Part shown: piece after piece, positions 17,611-26,260 of the stretch
How positions within the stretch are numbered: position 1 is the stretch's first letter
How the letters are laid out: every line of letters starts with the position of its first letter
Source of the DNA: Panacagrimonas perspica
GTDB taxonomy: Bacteria; Pseudomonadota; Gammaproteobacteria; Nevskiales; Nevskiaceae
Length of the DNA stretch: 64,000 nucleotides
Direction: 5' to 3'
NCBI RefSeq assembly: GCF_004364935.1
Contig: NZ_SOBT01000009.1
Location: forward strand, 83,894-147,893
Position numbers and translations under genes: made by a program
Notes under the pieces: model-generated
The model's database searches: none
Seen by the model: the letters and a program-made list of their open reading frames with translations, nothing else
Told to the model about the DNA's origin: nothing

Positions 17611-17651
17611 TCCTTTAGACTGCGGGTCTTCCCCCGACGCCGAGATCTGCC

Positions 17652-18497
17652 GTGCGCTTTGAAGGTACCGATAATTACGTCGCCACCGACGACCTGAAGA
17701 TGGCGGTCAACGCCGCCGTGACGCTCGCCCGCCCTCTGCTGGTCAAGGGTGAACCGGGCACCGGCAAGACGCGCCTCGCGCAGGAAGTGGCCGCCCAGCT
17801 CGACATGCCGTACTTCGAGTGGCACATCAAATCCACGACCAAGGCCCAGCAGGGCCTGTACGAGTACGACGCGGTATCGCGCCTGCGCGACTCGCAGCTC
17901 GGCGACGAGAAGGTCAAGGACATCTCGAACTACATCGTCAAGGGCAAGCTGTGGGAAGCCTTCGAATCCGGCAAGCGCCCGCTGCTGCTGATCGACGAGA
18001 TCGACAAGGCCGACATCGAATTCCCGAACGACCTGCTGCGCGAACTCGACCAGATGGCGTTCTACGTCTACGAGACGCGCCAGACCGTCACCGCCGCCAA
18101 CCGGCCGGTGATCATCATCACGTCGAACAACGAGAAGGAGCTGCCGGACGCGTTCCTGCGCCGCTGCTTCTTCCACTACATCCGCTTCCCGGACAAGGAC
18201 ACGATGCAGAAGATCGTGGACGTCCACTTCCCGGACCTGAAGAAGAACCTGGTCAAGGAAGCGATGGAAGTGTTCTTCGGCCTGCGCGAACTGCCGGGCC
18301 TGAAGAAGAAGCCGAGCACGTCCGAACTGCTCGACTGGCTCAAGCTGCTGCTCGCCGAGGACATCGACCCGACGATCCTGCGGGAGGCCAGCACCAAGAA
18401 GACGCTGCCGCCGCTCTACGGTGCGCTGCTGAAGAACGAGCAGGACGTGCACCTGTTCGAGCGCATCGCGTTCATGGCCCGTCGCAACAACAACTGA
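17652..18497 (+). CDS. MoxR-family AAA+ ATPase
   Basis: A 281-residue ATPase starting at GTG. The Walker A motif GEPGTGKT is at residues 33-40, the Walker B motif LLLIDEIDKAD near 112, sensor I is IIITSNNEKELPDAF near 155, and the arginine-finger region is FLRRCFFHYIRFPD. MoxR ATPases act as chaperones that help assemble protein complexes or insert metals, normally with a von Willebrand factor A partner encoded next door. No such partner is visible here: the following gene is a GST and the preceding one a desaturase. The gene is therefore an orphan in this window and its client is unknown. Confidence 0.9.
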   Translation: MRFEGTDNYVATDDLKMAVNAAVTLARPLLVKGEPGTGKTRLAQEVAAQLDMPYFEWHIKSTTKAQQGLYEYDAVSRLRDSQLGDEKVKDISNYIVKGKLWEAFESGKRPLLLIDEIDKADIEFPNDLLRELDQMAFYVYETRQTVTAANRPVIIITSNNEKELPDAFLRRCFFHYIRFPDKDTMQKIVDVHFPDLKKNLVKEAMEVFFGLRELPGLKKKPSTSELLDWLKLLLAEDIDPTILREASTKKTLPPLYGALLKNEQDVHLFERIAFMARRNNN

Positions 18498-18511
18498 GCG
18501 CCGCCCATCTC

Positions 18512-19180
18512 GTGATCATCGTCCACCACCTCGAGAACTCACGCTCGCAACGCGTGCTGTGGCTGCTCGAGGAGCTGGGCGTTGCGTACGAGGTCAAGCG
18601 TTACGAGCGCGACAAGAAGACGATGCTCGCGCCGCCGGCACTCAAGGCGGTGCATCCGCTGGGCAAATCGCCGGTGATCACCGACGGCAACGTCGTCGTG
18701 GCCGAGTCCGGCAACATCATCGAGTACCTGGTCGAGACTCACGGTGGTGGCCGACTCGTGCCGGCAGCAGGCACGCCGGATCGGCTGCGCTATCGCTACT
18801 GGCTGCACTACGCCGAAGGCTCGGTCATGCCGCTGATGGTGATGACCTTGATCTTCGGCCGTCTCGTGCCGATGTCGCCGGCGCTGGTGCGGCCGTTGGT
18901 CAAGGGGATCGTCGCCAACGTGAAGACGCGCTTCCTCGGCCCGCAGACGAAGCTGCACCTCGACTACATGGAAGCCGAGTTGGGCAAGTCCGAATGGTTC
19001 GCCGGCTCCGAGTTCAGCGCGGCCGACGTGCAGATGAGCTTTCCACTGGAAGCCGCTGCGAGCCGCGGCGGCCTGGATGCCTCGCGGCCCCGATTGAGCG
19101 CGTTCCTGAAGAAGATCCAGGCGCGTCCGGCCTACCAGCGCGCGCTCGCCAAGGGCGGCCCTTACGAGTTGCTGCGATAG
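18512..19180 (+). CDS. Glutathione S-transferase family protein
   Basis: A 222-residue GST. The thioredoxin-like N-terminal domain contains LENSRSQRVLWLLEELGVAY with the catalytic Ser/Tyr region, NPLGK-like HPLGKSPVITD and AESGNIIEYL, which binds the gamma-glutamyl part of glutathione. The all-helical C-terminal domain shows FSAADVQMSFPLEAA, the conserved N-capping-box motif. It starts at a GTG 14 bases past the MoxR stop; an open frame extends upstream over moxR but is not coding. Substrate unknown. The gene ends at a REP-like repeat facing a TetR gene. Confidence 0.88.
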   Translation: MIIVHHLENSRSQRVLWLLEELGVAYEVKRYERDKKTMLAPPALKAVHPLGKSPVITDGNVVVAESGNIIEYLVETHGGGRLVPAAGTPDRLRYRYWLHYAEGSVMPLMVMTLIFGRLVPMSPALVRPLVKGIVANVKTRFLGPQTKLHLDYMEAELGKSEWFAGSEFSAADVQMSFPLEAAASRGGLDASRPRLSAFLKKIQARPAYQRALAKGGPYELLR

Positions 19181-19192
19181 TCGACGCATCGC

Positions 19193-19262
19193 CGTAGCCC
19201 GGACGCAGTCCGGGGTTGCCCCTTATTTTTGAAGCGACATCCCGGACTTCGTCCGGGCTACG
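19193..19262. repeat. REP-like inverted repeat, copy 2
   Basis: Arms at 19193-19214 and 19241-19262 match copy 1 with one arm mismatch (GACGCAG instead of GACGAAG). The loop contains CCTTATTTTTG, unlike copy 1. It again lies between convergent genes, here the GST and a TetR regulator. Confidence 0.9.
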
Positions 19263-19272
19263 GCGGCCTGGT

Positions 19273-19929
19273 TCAGCGCGGCGCGATCCCGCGCGCGACC
19301 ATGTCCATCATCGCGTCGACCTCGGCCGGCGGCGGCACCTTGCCGGTCCACAGGCACCAGCGCATGCCGATGAAATGACCGGCACCGATCAAGGCCCAGG
19401 CGCGAATTTCGGCATTGCCCGAAACAAGCTCGCCCTTGCGCGCCGCGAGTTCGAGATCGTCCGCATAGCTCTTGGCCAGGCGCTCGTAGTAATCGCGAAA
19501 AACCGATTCGTCGATGAACTGTGATTCCTGCACGATCCGCAGCAGCCCGCGATGCGTGCACGAGAATTCGAAGAACGCATCGATGCCCATGCGTTCGGCA
19601 GCCATCCGGTTCGGCGCATTGGCAGCGGCTTCGCGAATCGCACGACGCAGATTGCGCCCGATCTCGCGCACCAGCGTGACGAAGACTTCGTCCTTCGAAC
19701 GGAAGTAGAGATAGAACGTCCCCTGACCCACGCTCGCACGCGTGGTGATCGAACTCACCGACGCGGCGTGGAATCCCTTGCTACCGAATTCTTCTTCGGC
19801 CGCGGTCAGCAGTTTGCGGCGCGTCGCTTCACCGCGCGCCGTCGCCGGCACCAGCGGCTCGAGCTGCGAGGCGGGAATGTGTTCGTGTTGATGGTGGTGA
19901 TGCTGGGACAACGGCGATTCAAGGATCAT
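19273..19929 (-). CDS. TetR-family regulator with histidine-rich N-terminus
   Basis: A 218-residue TetR protein. The helix-turn-helix is at about residues 32-78: RRKLLTAAEEEFGSKGFHAA, SSITTRASVGQGTFYLYF and RSKDEVFVTLV. The C-terminal domain, with FFEFSCTHRGLLRIVQESQF, is the type seen in regulators of lipid or detergent-like ligands, but the ligand is unknown. Before the DNA-binding domain there is a histidine cluster (HHHHQHEH, about residues 10-17) that could bind metal or may be a fortuitous low-complexity leader. The start is the ATG giving MILESPLS. The nearest divergent or co-directional gene is the patatin gene, 278 bases upstream. Confidence 0.85.
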   Translation of the reverse strand: MILESPLSQHHHHQHEHIPASQLEPLVPATARGEATRRKLLTAAEEEFGSKGFHAASVSSITTRASVGQGTFYLYFRSKDEVFVTLVREIGRNLRRAIREAAANAPNRMAAERMGIDAFFEFSCTHRGLLRIVQESQFIDESVFRDYYERLAKSYADDLELAARKGELVSGNAEIRAWALIGAGHFIGMRWCLWTGKVPPPAEVDAMMDMVARGIAPR

Positions 19930-20206
19930 GTGGCCGATTCCTGTAGGAAGCAGGTCGCTCGCGCGGACCAGGAAGCCGCCACACGACGGGTTCGCATCGA
20001 AGATGTCGGCCTGCGCCGACCACCCACGGCACAAGCAGAACAGGCATTCGGGTCGATCGCGTCAATGCGGCGTCCGATCTGCCGCTCCGGGCCCAAACGG
20101 ACCGGAACTGCAAACCTGCGGCCACTTTCCCAGCCGCGACGCATACGCGCGTGGCCAACGCGACCAGCGGCCCGATCGGGCAGAAACCCGGTCTATGACG
20201 CCGTCG
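19930..20206. other. Intergenic region without a recognised feature
   Basis: This gap between the patatin-like gene and the downstream TetR gene (both minus strand) holds no plausible gene, no strong hairpin and no clear palindromic operator. It presumably carries the promoter of the TetR gene. Confidence 0.5.
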
Positions 20207-21688
20207 TCAGCTGAGGACTCGCAGCCGCGAACGTGGCCGCGCCGAAATCCGCTTCAGGTGTCGATCCTTGAGGATCAGCGTGCAATCCTCGAAGGCGCGC
20301 GAAATCGCCGTCTGATTGCGGATGCGATCCAGCTTGGGCCAGGTCGCGCGCTCGCCTTCCTGGATGTACTTGGCCAGCTCACGCGCATCGAGATTGCTGA
20401 ACATGCGCAACAACTGACGCGGTGTGTGCCGCGGCAGGATGTTGATGTCGCCCGAGTAGCGCTGCGCGATCACGGCGTTGAGTTGATCCGCCACGCGCCG
20501 TACCGGCGACTCCTGCAGGTGCGTGCGCGCCAGGCGCACGGTGCCACGGCCGGCGTTCAGCACCACCTGCCGCGCCAGCGGCAGCAGGCCGCTGCGTCGC
20601 GCATGGTCGTTGACCATGAACGGCACCACGTGCGGATTGGTCTGGCTGACGATGTAGTGATTGACGTTGTGCAGACGCGCCAGCCGCAGCATCGGCAGGT
20701 CGCTGTACACGGTGCCGTCGATCCAGCGCTTCGACGGAAGATAAGGGACGACCTGGCCTTCGAAGTCGCGCGCCGTGAGCTGCACCGGCGGAAACACGCC
20801 CGGCACGGCGCAGGACGCCAGCACCGCGCGGCCGAGCAGCACGTTCGGTGCGGTGAGGTAGTTCAGCAAGCGGCCCTGCTGATGCTCCTCTGCCGCGGAG
20901 ACGGTGACGCCGATGATCCGGCGCGTGCGCTGGAACGCCTCGGTGAACGTCTCTTCGCCGACGTTCGTGGCAAGGCACTGTTCGAGCTGCGCCGGATTCA
21001 TCATGCCGCCGGACTTGAGCGCGTTGCGCAGGCTGACGCGCTGGAACGCCCCGAGGTTCAGCGATTCACTGTCGAACAGCTGCGGCATCTGTTCGTCGGT
21101 GCGCGTACCGACCATGCCGCCGATGATCGCGCCGGCACTGGATCCGCTGATCACGCGAGGTAGCATTTTCTGCTCGAACAGCGCCTTGATCACGCCCAGG
21201 TGGAACATGCCCAGCGTCGCACCGCCCGACAGCAGCAGCGCGCTGCGACCGAAGCTGGTGCCGGTACGCTTGAAGAAGACGATCTTGTCGTCCTCGGAGA
21301 AGTCCGGAAAGTCACCGGCGCAGATGTAATCCAGACAGCGCACCACTTCCGAGACGTACTCCTCGATCAGGCGCTTCGTGCCGACACGCGCGAAACCGTA
21401 CAGCGACGGCGCGGTGACGTTGCCGAGATTTCCGTGCAGGCCCTCGTTCAGGGCGTGCACCAGCCGCTGGACTTCGCCCGCCGAGCGCAGGCGCCGCATC
21501 TCGGCCAGGCGCTCGCGGATCAGCAGGTGATCGTAGTCGTCGCTGGCTTCGTCCTGCTTCCAGGCTTCGGCACCTTCAAGGCGGTCGACATCCAGCGCGA
21601 TCTCGCGCCATTCGTCGTATCCCTGCGCATTGTCGAGCTCGCGCAACCGGGACGTCAGGGGACTGCGAACAGAACGATAGGCCAGCAT
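20207..21688 (-). CDS. Patatin-like phospholipase with N-terminal DUF3336 domain
   Basis: A 493-residue lipid acyl hydrolase. The first 150 residues match DUF3336-type N-termini (DYDHLLIRERLAEMRRLRSA and the YVSEVVRCLDYIC stretch). The patatin domain follows with the oxyanion loop GGATLGMFHLGVIKAL, the nucleophile elbow GSSAGAIIGG (catalytic Ser near residue 182) and the dyad aspartate in IDGTVYSDLPM (near 322). These enzymes resemble eukaryotic triacylglycerol lipases and PlpD-like proteins, but no signal peptide or barrel is present, so it is probably cytoplasmic or peripheral to the membrane. Substrate unknown. Adjacent to a TetR gene that could regulate it. Confidence 0.9.
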   Translation of the reverse strand: MLAYRSVRSPLTSRLRELDNAQGYDEWREIALDVDRLEGAEAWKQDEASDDYDHLLIRERLAEMRRLRSAGEVQRLVHALNEGLHGNLGNVTAPSLYGFARVGTKRLIEEYVSEVVRCLDYICAGDFPDFSEDDKIVFFKRTGTSFGRSALLLSGGATLGMFHLGVIKALFEQKMLPRVISGSSAGAIIGGMVGTRTDEQMPQLFDSESLNLGAFQRVSLRNALKSGGMMNPAQLEQCLATNVGEETFTEAFQRTRRIIGVTVSAAEEHQQGRLLNYLTAPNVLLGRAVLASCAVPGVFPPVQLTARDFEGQVVPYLPSKRWIDGTVYSDLPMLRLARLHNVNHYIVSQTNPHVVPFMVNDHARRSGLLPLARQVVLNAGRGTVRLARTHLQESPVRRVADQLNAVIAQRYSGDINILPRHTPRQLLRMFSNLDARELAKYIQEGERATWPKLDRIRNQTAISRAFEDCTLILKDRHLKRISARPRSRLRVLS

Positions 21689-21972
21689 CGCGGAAGTTTA
21701 AGCCATGGCCTGTTTCACTCCGCATGGCCGGACAGCCTTGCCGCGAGCCCTCACGGACCATGTGACGGCGCCGTCGCCCAGGTTCCGGCACCGCGCGATC
21801 CACGCGGGAGACCCGCCCGGTATCCGCTTAGACTTCCGGCAGGCGCAGGACGCGGCCCCCCAAAAACCGGGGAGCCCGGTTCAGCGCAGGTCTGCGCCCA
21901 CCGACTTGTCGGCGTGAGTGATCCGGTTCAGCGGCGGTCGGGCCAGTGCCGTAGACGATCCGCGCCATCGAA

Positions 21973-22476
21973 ATGGAAAACATCGACCTCCTCTTCACGC
22001 TGCTCGGCTTCGTGCTCGTCGCGGTAGGCCTTGCGGGCGCCGTGCTGCCCGCGCTGCCGGGCCTGCCGTTCGTTTTCGGCGGGCTCTGGGCGCTGGCCTA
22101 TGCCACGCAGTACACCCGCGTCGGCATGTTCACGCTGTCGGTGCTGGTCGTGCTGCTGGTCATCGGGCTGGCCCTGGATTTCATCGCCGGCAGCCTGGGG
22201 GCGAAAAAATTCGGCGCGAGCCCCGAGGCCATCGCCGGGTCGCTGGTCGGCGCCTTTGTCGGCATGTTCTTCGGACTGCCCGGCCTGGTCTTCGGCCCCT
22301 TCGTCGGCGCCGTGCTCGGCGAGCTCAAGGCCCGGCGCACCGTCGGCCAGGCCGCGGTCTCCGGTGTCGGCGCCTGGATCGGCCTGATGCTGGGCATCGT
22401 TGCCAAGCTCGTCATCGCGCTGGTGATGATCGGCGTGTTCGCGTTCGACTACTTCGTGAACCTGGCCCCGGCCTGA
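21973..22476 (+). CDS. DUF456 family membrane protein
   Basis: A 167-residue protein made of about four or five hydrophobic helices and glycine-rich turns: LLFTLLGFVLVAVGLAGAVL, PALPGLPFVFGGLWALAY, VLLVIGLALDFIAGSLGAKK and a repeated GLPGLVFGPFVGAVLGEL motif. The GAKKFGAS and FGPFVGAVLGEL stretches are typical of DUF456. The family has no established function. The next small membrane gene (DUF3096) starts 41 bases later on the same strand. Confidence 0.8.
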   Translation: MENIDLLFTLLGFVLVAVGLAGAVLPALPGLPFVFGGLWALAYATQYTRVGMFTLSVLVVLLVIGLALDFIAGSLGAKKFGASPEAIAGSLVGAFVGMFFGLPGLVFGPFVGAVLGELKARRTVGQAAVSGVGAWIGLMLGIVAKLVIALVMIGVFAFDYFVNLAPA

Positions 22477-22517
22477 GCGGGACCTACAATCGATCGTCCC
22501 CACATCCTCCGACCACG

Positions 22518-22661
22518 ATGACCCTGCACATCAACATGCAAGTCGTACCCGTGATTTCGCTGATCGCGGGCGTGCTGATCCTGGTACGGCCGAAACTGCT
22601 GAACTACATCGTGGCGTTCTATCTGATCGCCGTGGGCGTGTTCGGACTGATCGGCCGCTAG
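22518..22661 (+). CDS. DUF3096 small membrane protein
   Basis: A 47-residue protein, MTLHINMQVVPVISLIAGVL followed by a second hydrophobic helix ending VGVFGLIGR. Two helices separated by RPKLLNY match the DUF3096 family of very small bacterial membrane proteins with unknown function. The ATG is 41 bases after the DUF456 gene stop, suggesting a short operon, and the stop is followed almost at once by a REP-like repeat. It is easy to miss because a longer non-coding frame covers it upstream. Confidence 0.75.
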   Translation: MTLHINMQVVPVISLIAGVLILVRPKLLNYIVAFYLIAVGVFGLIGR

Positions 22662-22667
22662 CTACGC

Positions 22668-22737
22668 CGTAGCCCGGACGAAGTCCGGGGGTTCCTTTCG
22701 CATACGGAGCGCAGCCCCGGGCTTCGTCCGGGCTACG
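22668..22737. repeat. REP-like inverted repeat, copy 3
   Basis: Left arm 22668-22689 is identical to that of copy 1. The right arm, 22716-22737, differs from a perfect complement at one base (GGGCTTCG instead of GGACTTCG). It lies between convergent genes (DUF3096 and the lytic transglycosylase). Confidence 0.9.
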
Positions 22738-22784
22738 GGATGGCTCCGGACGGGCAGCCTTGCCCAGACCTGCGCCGACTGTCC

Positions 22785-24542
22785 CTACCGGCTGACCGGC
22801 ACGCGCAGCTTGTCGCCGACGCGGATCTCGCTGGAGCTGCCCATGTCGTTGGCCTGGCGCAGATCGCGCAGCGACACCTTGTAGGTGTGCGCGATAGAGG
22901 TCAGCGTCTGGCCGTAGCGGACCTTGTGCGTCCGATACCCGGCCTTCGATGGCTTTGGCACCGCCTTGGCGACCGCATCGGAGGCATGCTTCTCGGCACG
23001 CGTCAGACCCGGCTTGGACTCGCCGACGGCGACCGTCACCGGCCCCGGGCGCGCTTCGCTGTGCGGCACGATCTTGAGGACCTGCCCGGCACGCACGCCC
23101 TTCTTGCCGACGCGGTTGTTGTTGCGGATCGAGGCCTGGGTGACGCCGTAGCGCGACGCGATCTTGGAGAGCGTGTCCCCGCGCTTGACCTTGTGCAGCA
23201 GGTAATTCACGCGCTGCTGGTCGAAGCGCTCGTGGTCGCCGAGCTGCGCGTAGCCGACCGTGAAGTTCTGCGCGGCGCCGGCCGGCACGCGGATCAGATG
23301 CCCCGGCGGGACGTACAGCTTGCCGGCGATGACCTCGGGCCGGTACGCGGGATTGAGCTTGCGGAACACCTCGTCGTCGGCATTGCAGAGCCGGCGCAGC
23401 GTCTCGTAAGGCACGTAGTGCTGGGTCTCGACGACGTCGAACTCGAGCGGCGTCTTGCGCTGGATCTCGCCGAAATGCTTGCGCCAGTTGCGCTCGACAT
23501 CGGAGGCCGCGAGGAACTCGGCGTAGAAATTCCGCGACGCGAAGCCGAAGCTCTTGGCGTTGTAGCCACGGATGAGGTCCGGCAGCTCGGTGCCGCCGGT
23601 CTGCGACAGGCCACGCGCGATACCGCCGCGCCCGTGGTTGTAGGCCGTGAGCGCCAGCGGCCAGGCGCCGAGCGCAGCGTAATCGTCACGCAGATGGCGC
23701 GCGGCGCCGTCGGTGCTGGTCCAGGGATCGCGACGATCGTCGACGACGTCGTTCAGGCGCATGTAGATGCGCGCCGACGACGGGATGAACTGCCACAGGC
23801 CCGCGGCGCCGACCTTCGAATAGGCCTCGACGTTGAAGCTCGACTCCACCAGCGGCAGGCGCGTCAGCCGCAGCGGCAGCGAGTAGGACTGGAACACGCC
23901 CTCCATCGCCGGCAGGTAGTTGCCCGAGGTCTCCAGCGCCATCTGCGTGCGCTCGCGCAGGCCGCGCTGAGAACGCAAGGCCTTCGCGGCGTTGGCGAAG
24001 CGGGCGTCGTCCGTGTTCTTCGAGAACAGGTCGAAGATGCGGCGCTGCTCGACGTTCAGCGTTTCGGGCTGGTAGCGGGCTTCGTGGACCTCTTCGAGCA
24101 GCTTGCGCGTGCGCGTCAGCGCGGCGGCTTCCTCGGCGTTCTTCAGCCGGCGCAGGGACCCCGGGTCCATGTACGCGGCTTCGCTGGTGAAATCGAGCAC
24201 CTCGAACACCATGTCGAGGTTGTTCATGTCGTGGATCGCGCTCTGGTTCTCCGAGTATTCGGAAAACACCTTGGTCCAGAACGCCACGTTGGGCGCCAGG
24301 ATCGGATAGCGCGGGAACAGGATGTCGTCGGCGTCGGCCTTGGCCAGATCGGGACGGCGCACCGGCGGAACCGGCGCAGGCGCCACGGCCGGATCTGCAG
24401 CGAGGATCGCACCGGACTGGGCGGTCCTGATGCCGGCGTCGAGCGCCGCGTTCGTCGAGGTTTCGTCGGCTTTGGCGGTCATCCCTCCCAGGCAGGTTGC
24501 CGCCACGCACAACCGGGACAGCCACTGGGTCACCGCCATCAT
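22785..24542 (-). CDS. mltD: LysM-containing membrane-bound lytic murein transglycosylase D (MltD-like)
   Basis: A 585-residue periplasmic enzyme that cleaves peptidoglycan glycan strands with formation of 1,6-anhydromuramic acid. A signal peptide (MMAVTQWLSRLCVAATCL...TAKA) leads into an MltD-type N-terminal region and an SLT domain with LPLVESSFNVEAYSKVGAAG (catalytic Glu near residue 229), LWQFIPSSARIYMRL and ALTAYNHGRGGIARG. Two clear LysM domains are at the C-terminus (VKRGDTLSKIASRYGV and VRYGQTLTSIAHTYKVSL), with a weaker one before them. The start choice between MMAVTQW and an ATG 19 codons upstream is not certain. Its products feed recycling by AnmK, encoded about 14 kb away. Confidence 0.9.
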   Translation of the reverse strand: MMAVTQWLSRLCVAATCLGGMTAKADETSTNAALDAGIRTAQSGAILAADPAVAPAPVPPVRRPDLAKADADDILFPRYPILAPNVAFWTKVFSEYSENQSAIHDMNNLDMVFEVLDFTSEAAYMDPGSLRRLKNAEEAAALTRTRKLLEEVHEARYQPETLNVEQRRIFDLFSKNTDDARFANAAKALRSQRGLRERTQMALETSGNYLPAMEGVFQSYSLPLRLTRLPLVESSFNVEAYSKVGAAGLWQFIPSSARIYMRLNDVVDDRRDPWTSTDGAARHLRDDYAALGAWPLALTAYNHGRGGIARGLSQTGGTELPDLIRGYNAKSFGFASRNFYAEFLAASDVERNWRKHFGEIQRKTPLEFDVVETQHYVPYETLRRLCNADDEVFRKLNPAYRPEVIAGKLYVPPGHLIRVPAGAAQNFTVGYAQLGDHERFDQQRVNYLLHKVKRGDTLSKIASRYGVTQASIRNNNRVGKKGVRAGQVLKIVPHSEARPGPVTVAVGESKPGLTRAEKHASDAVAKAVPKPSKAGYRTHKVRYGQTLTSIAHTYKVSLRDLRQANDMGSSSEIRVGDKLRVPVSR

Positions 24543-24787
24543 CCACCTCGCCGCCAATACCGCAGAATTCTCCGGAAAAATGTGTCTCGCGAGCGTCATG
24601 CATCGCGTTCCGGAACTGCACGCGATGCTAACGCGGTCACTCGACATCATCAACGAAAATCTTGCAGGAAATCGAGGTCGCGACGAGGCCGCCGCCGATA
24701 CCCGGCGCCGGCGCGCCGACGACCTGCGCGACGCGAAAAATTCCACGCCAGCGCCTACCATCGCCGACCTGCCCTGGAAACCGCCGC

Positions 24788-25246
24788 GTGAACGCCGAAC
24801 AACTCTGCCTGCTGGCCGCCGGTACCTTCTTCTCCTCCGGACTGCTCACCGGATTCTGGAAATACGCCTGCATCGCACGATCGCCCGAGGCCATCGCGCC
24901 GGTGTACGTGGACATCGCCCATCGGGCGAGCCTGATGTACGCCTTCTCGGCGATCCTGCTGCGCGAGTTCGTTCCTTACTCGCCGCTGTCGCCGACGGGC
25001 ACGCTGTGGGCCGCCGGCCTGCCGCTGCTGTTCTTCGCCACGGCGATCGTGATGTACATCGTCCACGGCATCCTGCAGGACACCGACAATCAGCTGCGTT
25101 CGCCGCACCGGCTCGGCAAGCTGACCTTGCCGGGCATCGCGATACACGGCTTCATGTGGCTGCTGGCCGCGGCCGAGATCGGCGGCTTCGCCGTGCTGCT
25201 CTACGGTTTCGTCGTCAGCCTTCCGGGCACGGGATTGCCGTCGTGA
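24788..25246 (+). CDS. Small integral membrane protein, unknown
   Basis: A 152-residue protein with about four transmembrane helices: AEQLCLLAAGTFFSSGLLTG, a helix around HRASLMYAFSAILL, LWAAGLPLLFFATAIVMYIV and a C-terminal helix GFMWLLAAAEIGGFAVLLYG. A conserved-looking IAHRASLMYAF and RLGKLTLPG are seen, but I do not recognise the family. The start is GTG; upstream in-frame codons are unlikely to be translated. Its TGA stop overlaps the GTG start of the proline iminopeptidase gene (GTGA), so translation is coupled and the two probably form an operon. Confidence 0.7.
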   Translation: MNAEQLCLLAAGTFFSSGLLTGFWKYACIARSPEAIAPVYVDIAHRASLMYAFSAILLREFVPYSPLSPTGTLWAAGLPLLFFATAIVMYIVHGILQDTDNQLRSPHRLGKLTLPGIAIHGFMWLLAAAEIGGFAVLLYGFVVSLPGTGLPS

Positions 25247-26184
25247 GCTTCATCGCCACCGAGCCCTTTCGTACGCACCGCCTGCGGGTCAGCGACCTGC
25301 ACGAGCTCCACATCGAGGAGTGCGGCAATCCGCAGGGCGTGCCGGCCGTCTTCCTGCACGGCGGGCCCGGCGGCGGCTCGGAACCCTGGCATCGCGAATT
25401 CTTCGATCCGGCGAAGTACCGCCTCGTGCTGTTCGACCAGCGCGGCTGCGGGCGCTCCACGCCGCATGCCGAGCTGCGCGAGAACGGCACCTGGGAGCTG
25501 GTGGCGGACATCGAGCGCATCCGCCGGTACCTGGGCATCGACCAATGGCTGGTGTTCGGCGGCTCCTGGGGATCGACGCTGGCGCTGGCCTACGCCGAGC
25601 GCCATCCCGAGGCGGTCAGCGCGATGGTCCTGCGCGGCATCTTCCTGCTGCGCCGTGCCGAGATCGCCTGGTTCTACCAGGAGGGCGCGAGCTGGGTGTA
25701 CCCGGATGCCTGGGAACATTTCCTCGCCCCGATCCCGGAGGCGGAACGCGACGACATGGTGATGGCCTATCACCGGCGCCTGACGAGTTCCGATGCGCGC
25801 ATCCGCAGCGAGGCGGCGCGCGCCTGGAGCATCTGGGAAGGCTCGACCAGCAAGCTGCTGCCCAGCAGCGACATGGTCATGCGCTTCGGCGAGAGCCGCT
25901 TCGCCGAGGCGTTCGCGCGCATCGAGTGCCACTACTTCGTCAACAACGGTTTCTTCGAGACCGACAACTGGCTGATCGAGAACGTGCACCGCATCCGCCA
26001 CATCCCGGCCGTGATCGTGCAGGGCCGCTACGACGTGGTGTGCCCGATGCGCTCGGCCTGGGACCTGCACCGCGCCTGGCCCGAGGCGGACTTCCGTGTC
26101 ATCGCCGACGCCGGCCATGCCGCCAGCGAGCACGGCACGCTGGCGCAGCTCATCGAGGCGACGAACCGCTTCGCACGCGACTGA
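25243..26184 (+). CDS. pip: Proline iminopeptidase
   Basis: A 313-residue cytoplasmic alpha/beta hydrolase (peptidase family S33) that removes N-terminal proline from peptides. It shows the oxyanion HGGPGGGSEPWHREFFDP, the DQRGCGRSTPHA motif diagnostic of Pip, the nucleophile elbow GGSWGSTLALAY (Ser near residue 108), the aspartate in GRYDVVCPM (near 263) and the histidine in DAGHAASE (near 291). Length matches the 310-320 usual for the family. It begins with GTG overlapping the stop of the upstream membrane-protein gene. Confidence 0.94.
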   Translation: MSFIATEPFRTHRLRVSDLHELHIEECGNPQGVPAVFLHGGPGGGSEPWHREFFDPAKYRLVLFDQRGCGRSTPHAELRENGTWELVADIERIRRYLGIDQWLVFGGSWGSTLALAYAERHPEAVSAMVLRGIFLLRRAEIAWFYQEGASWVYPDAWEHFLAPIPEAERDDMVMAYHRRLTSSDARIRSEAARAWSIWEGSTSKLLPSSDMVMRFGESRFAEAFARIECHYFVNNGFFETDNWLIENVHRIRHIPAVIVQGRYDVVCPMRSAWDLHRAWPEADFRVIADAGHAASEHGTLAQLIEATNRFARD

Positions 26185-26260
26185 GTCTCTCGAAGCCGGG
26201 AGCAGGTCTTGCGTCGTCCGGCGCGTTGCAAACCTGCGCCCCCGGCACCATCTAACCGTC

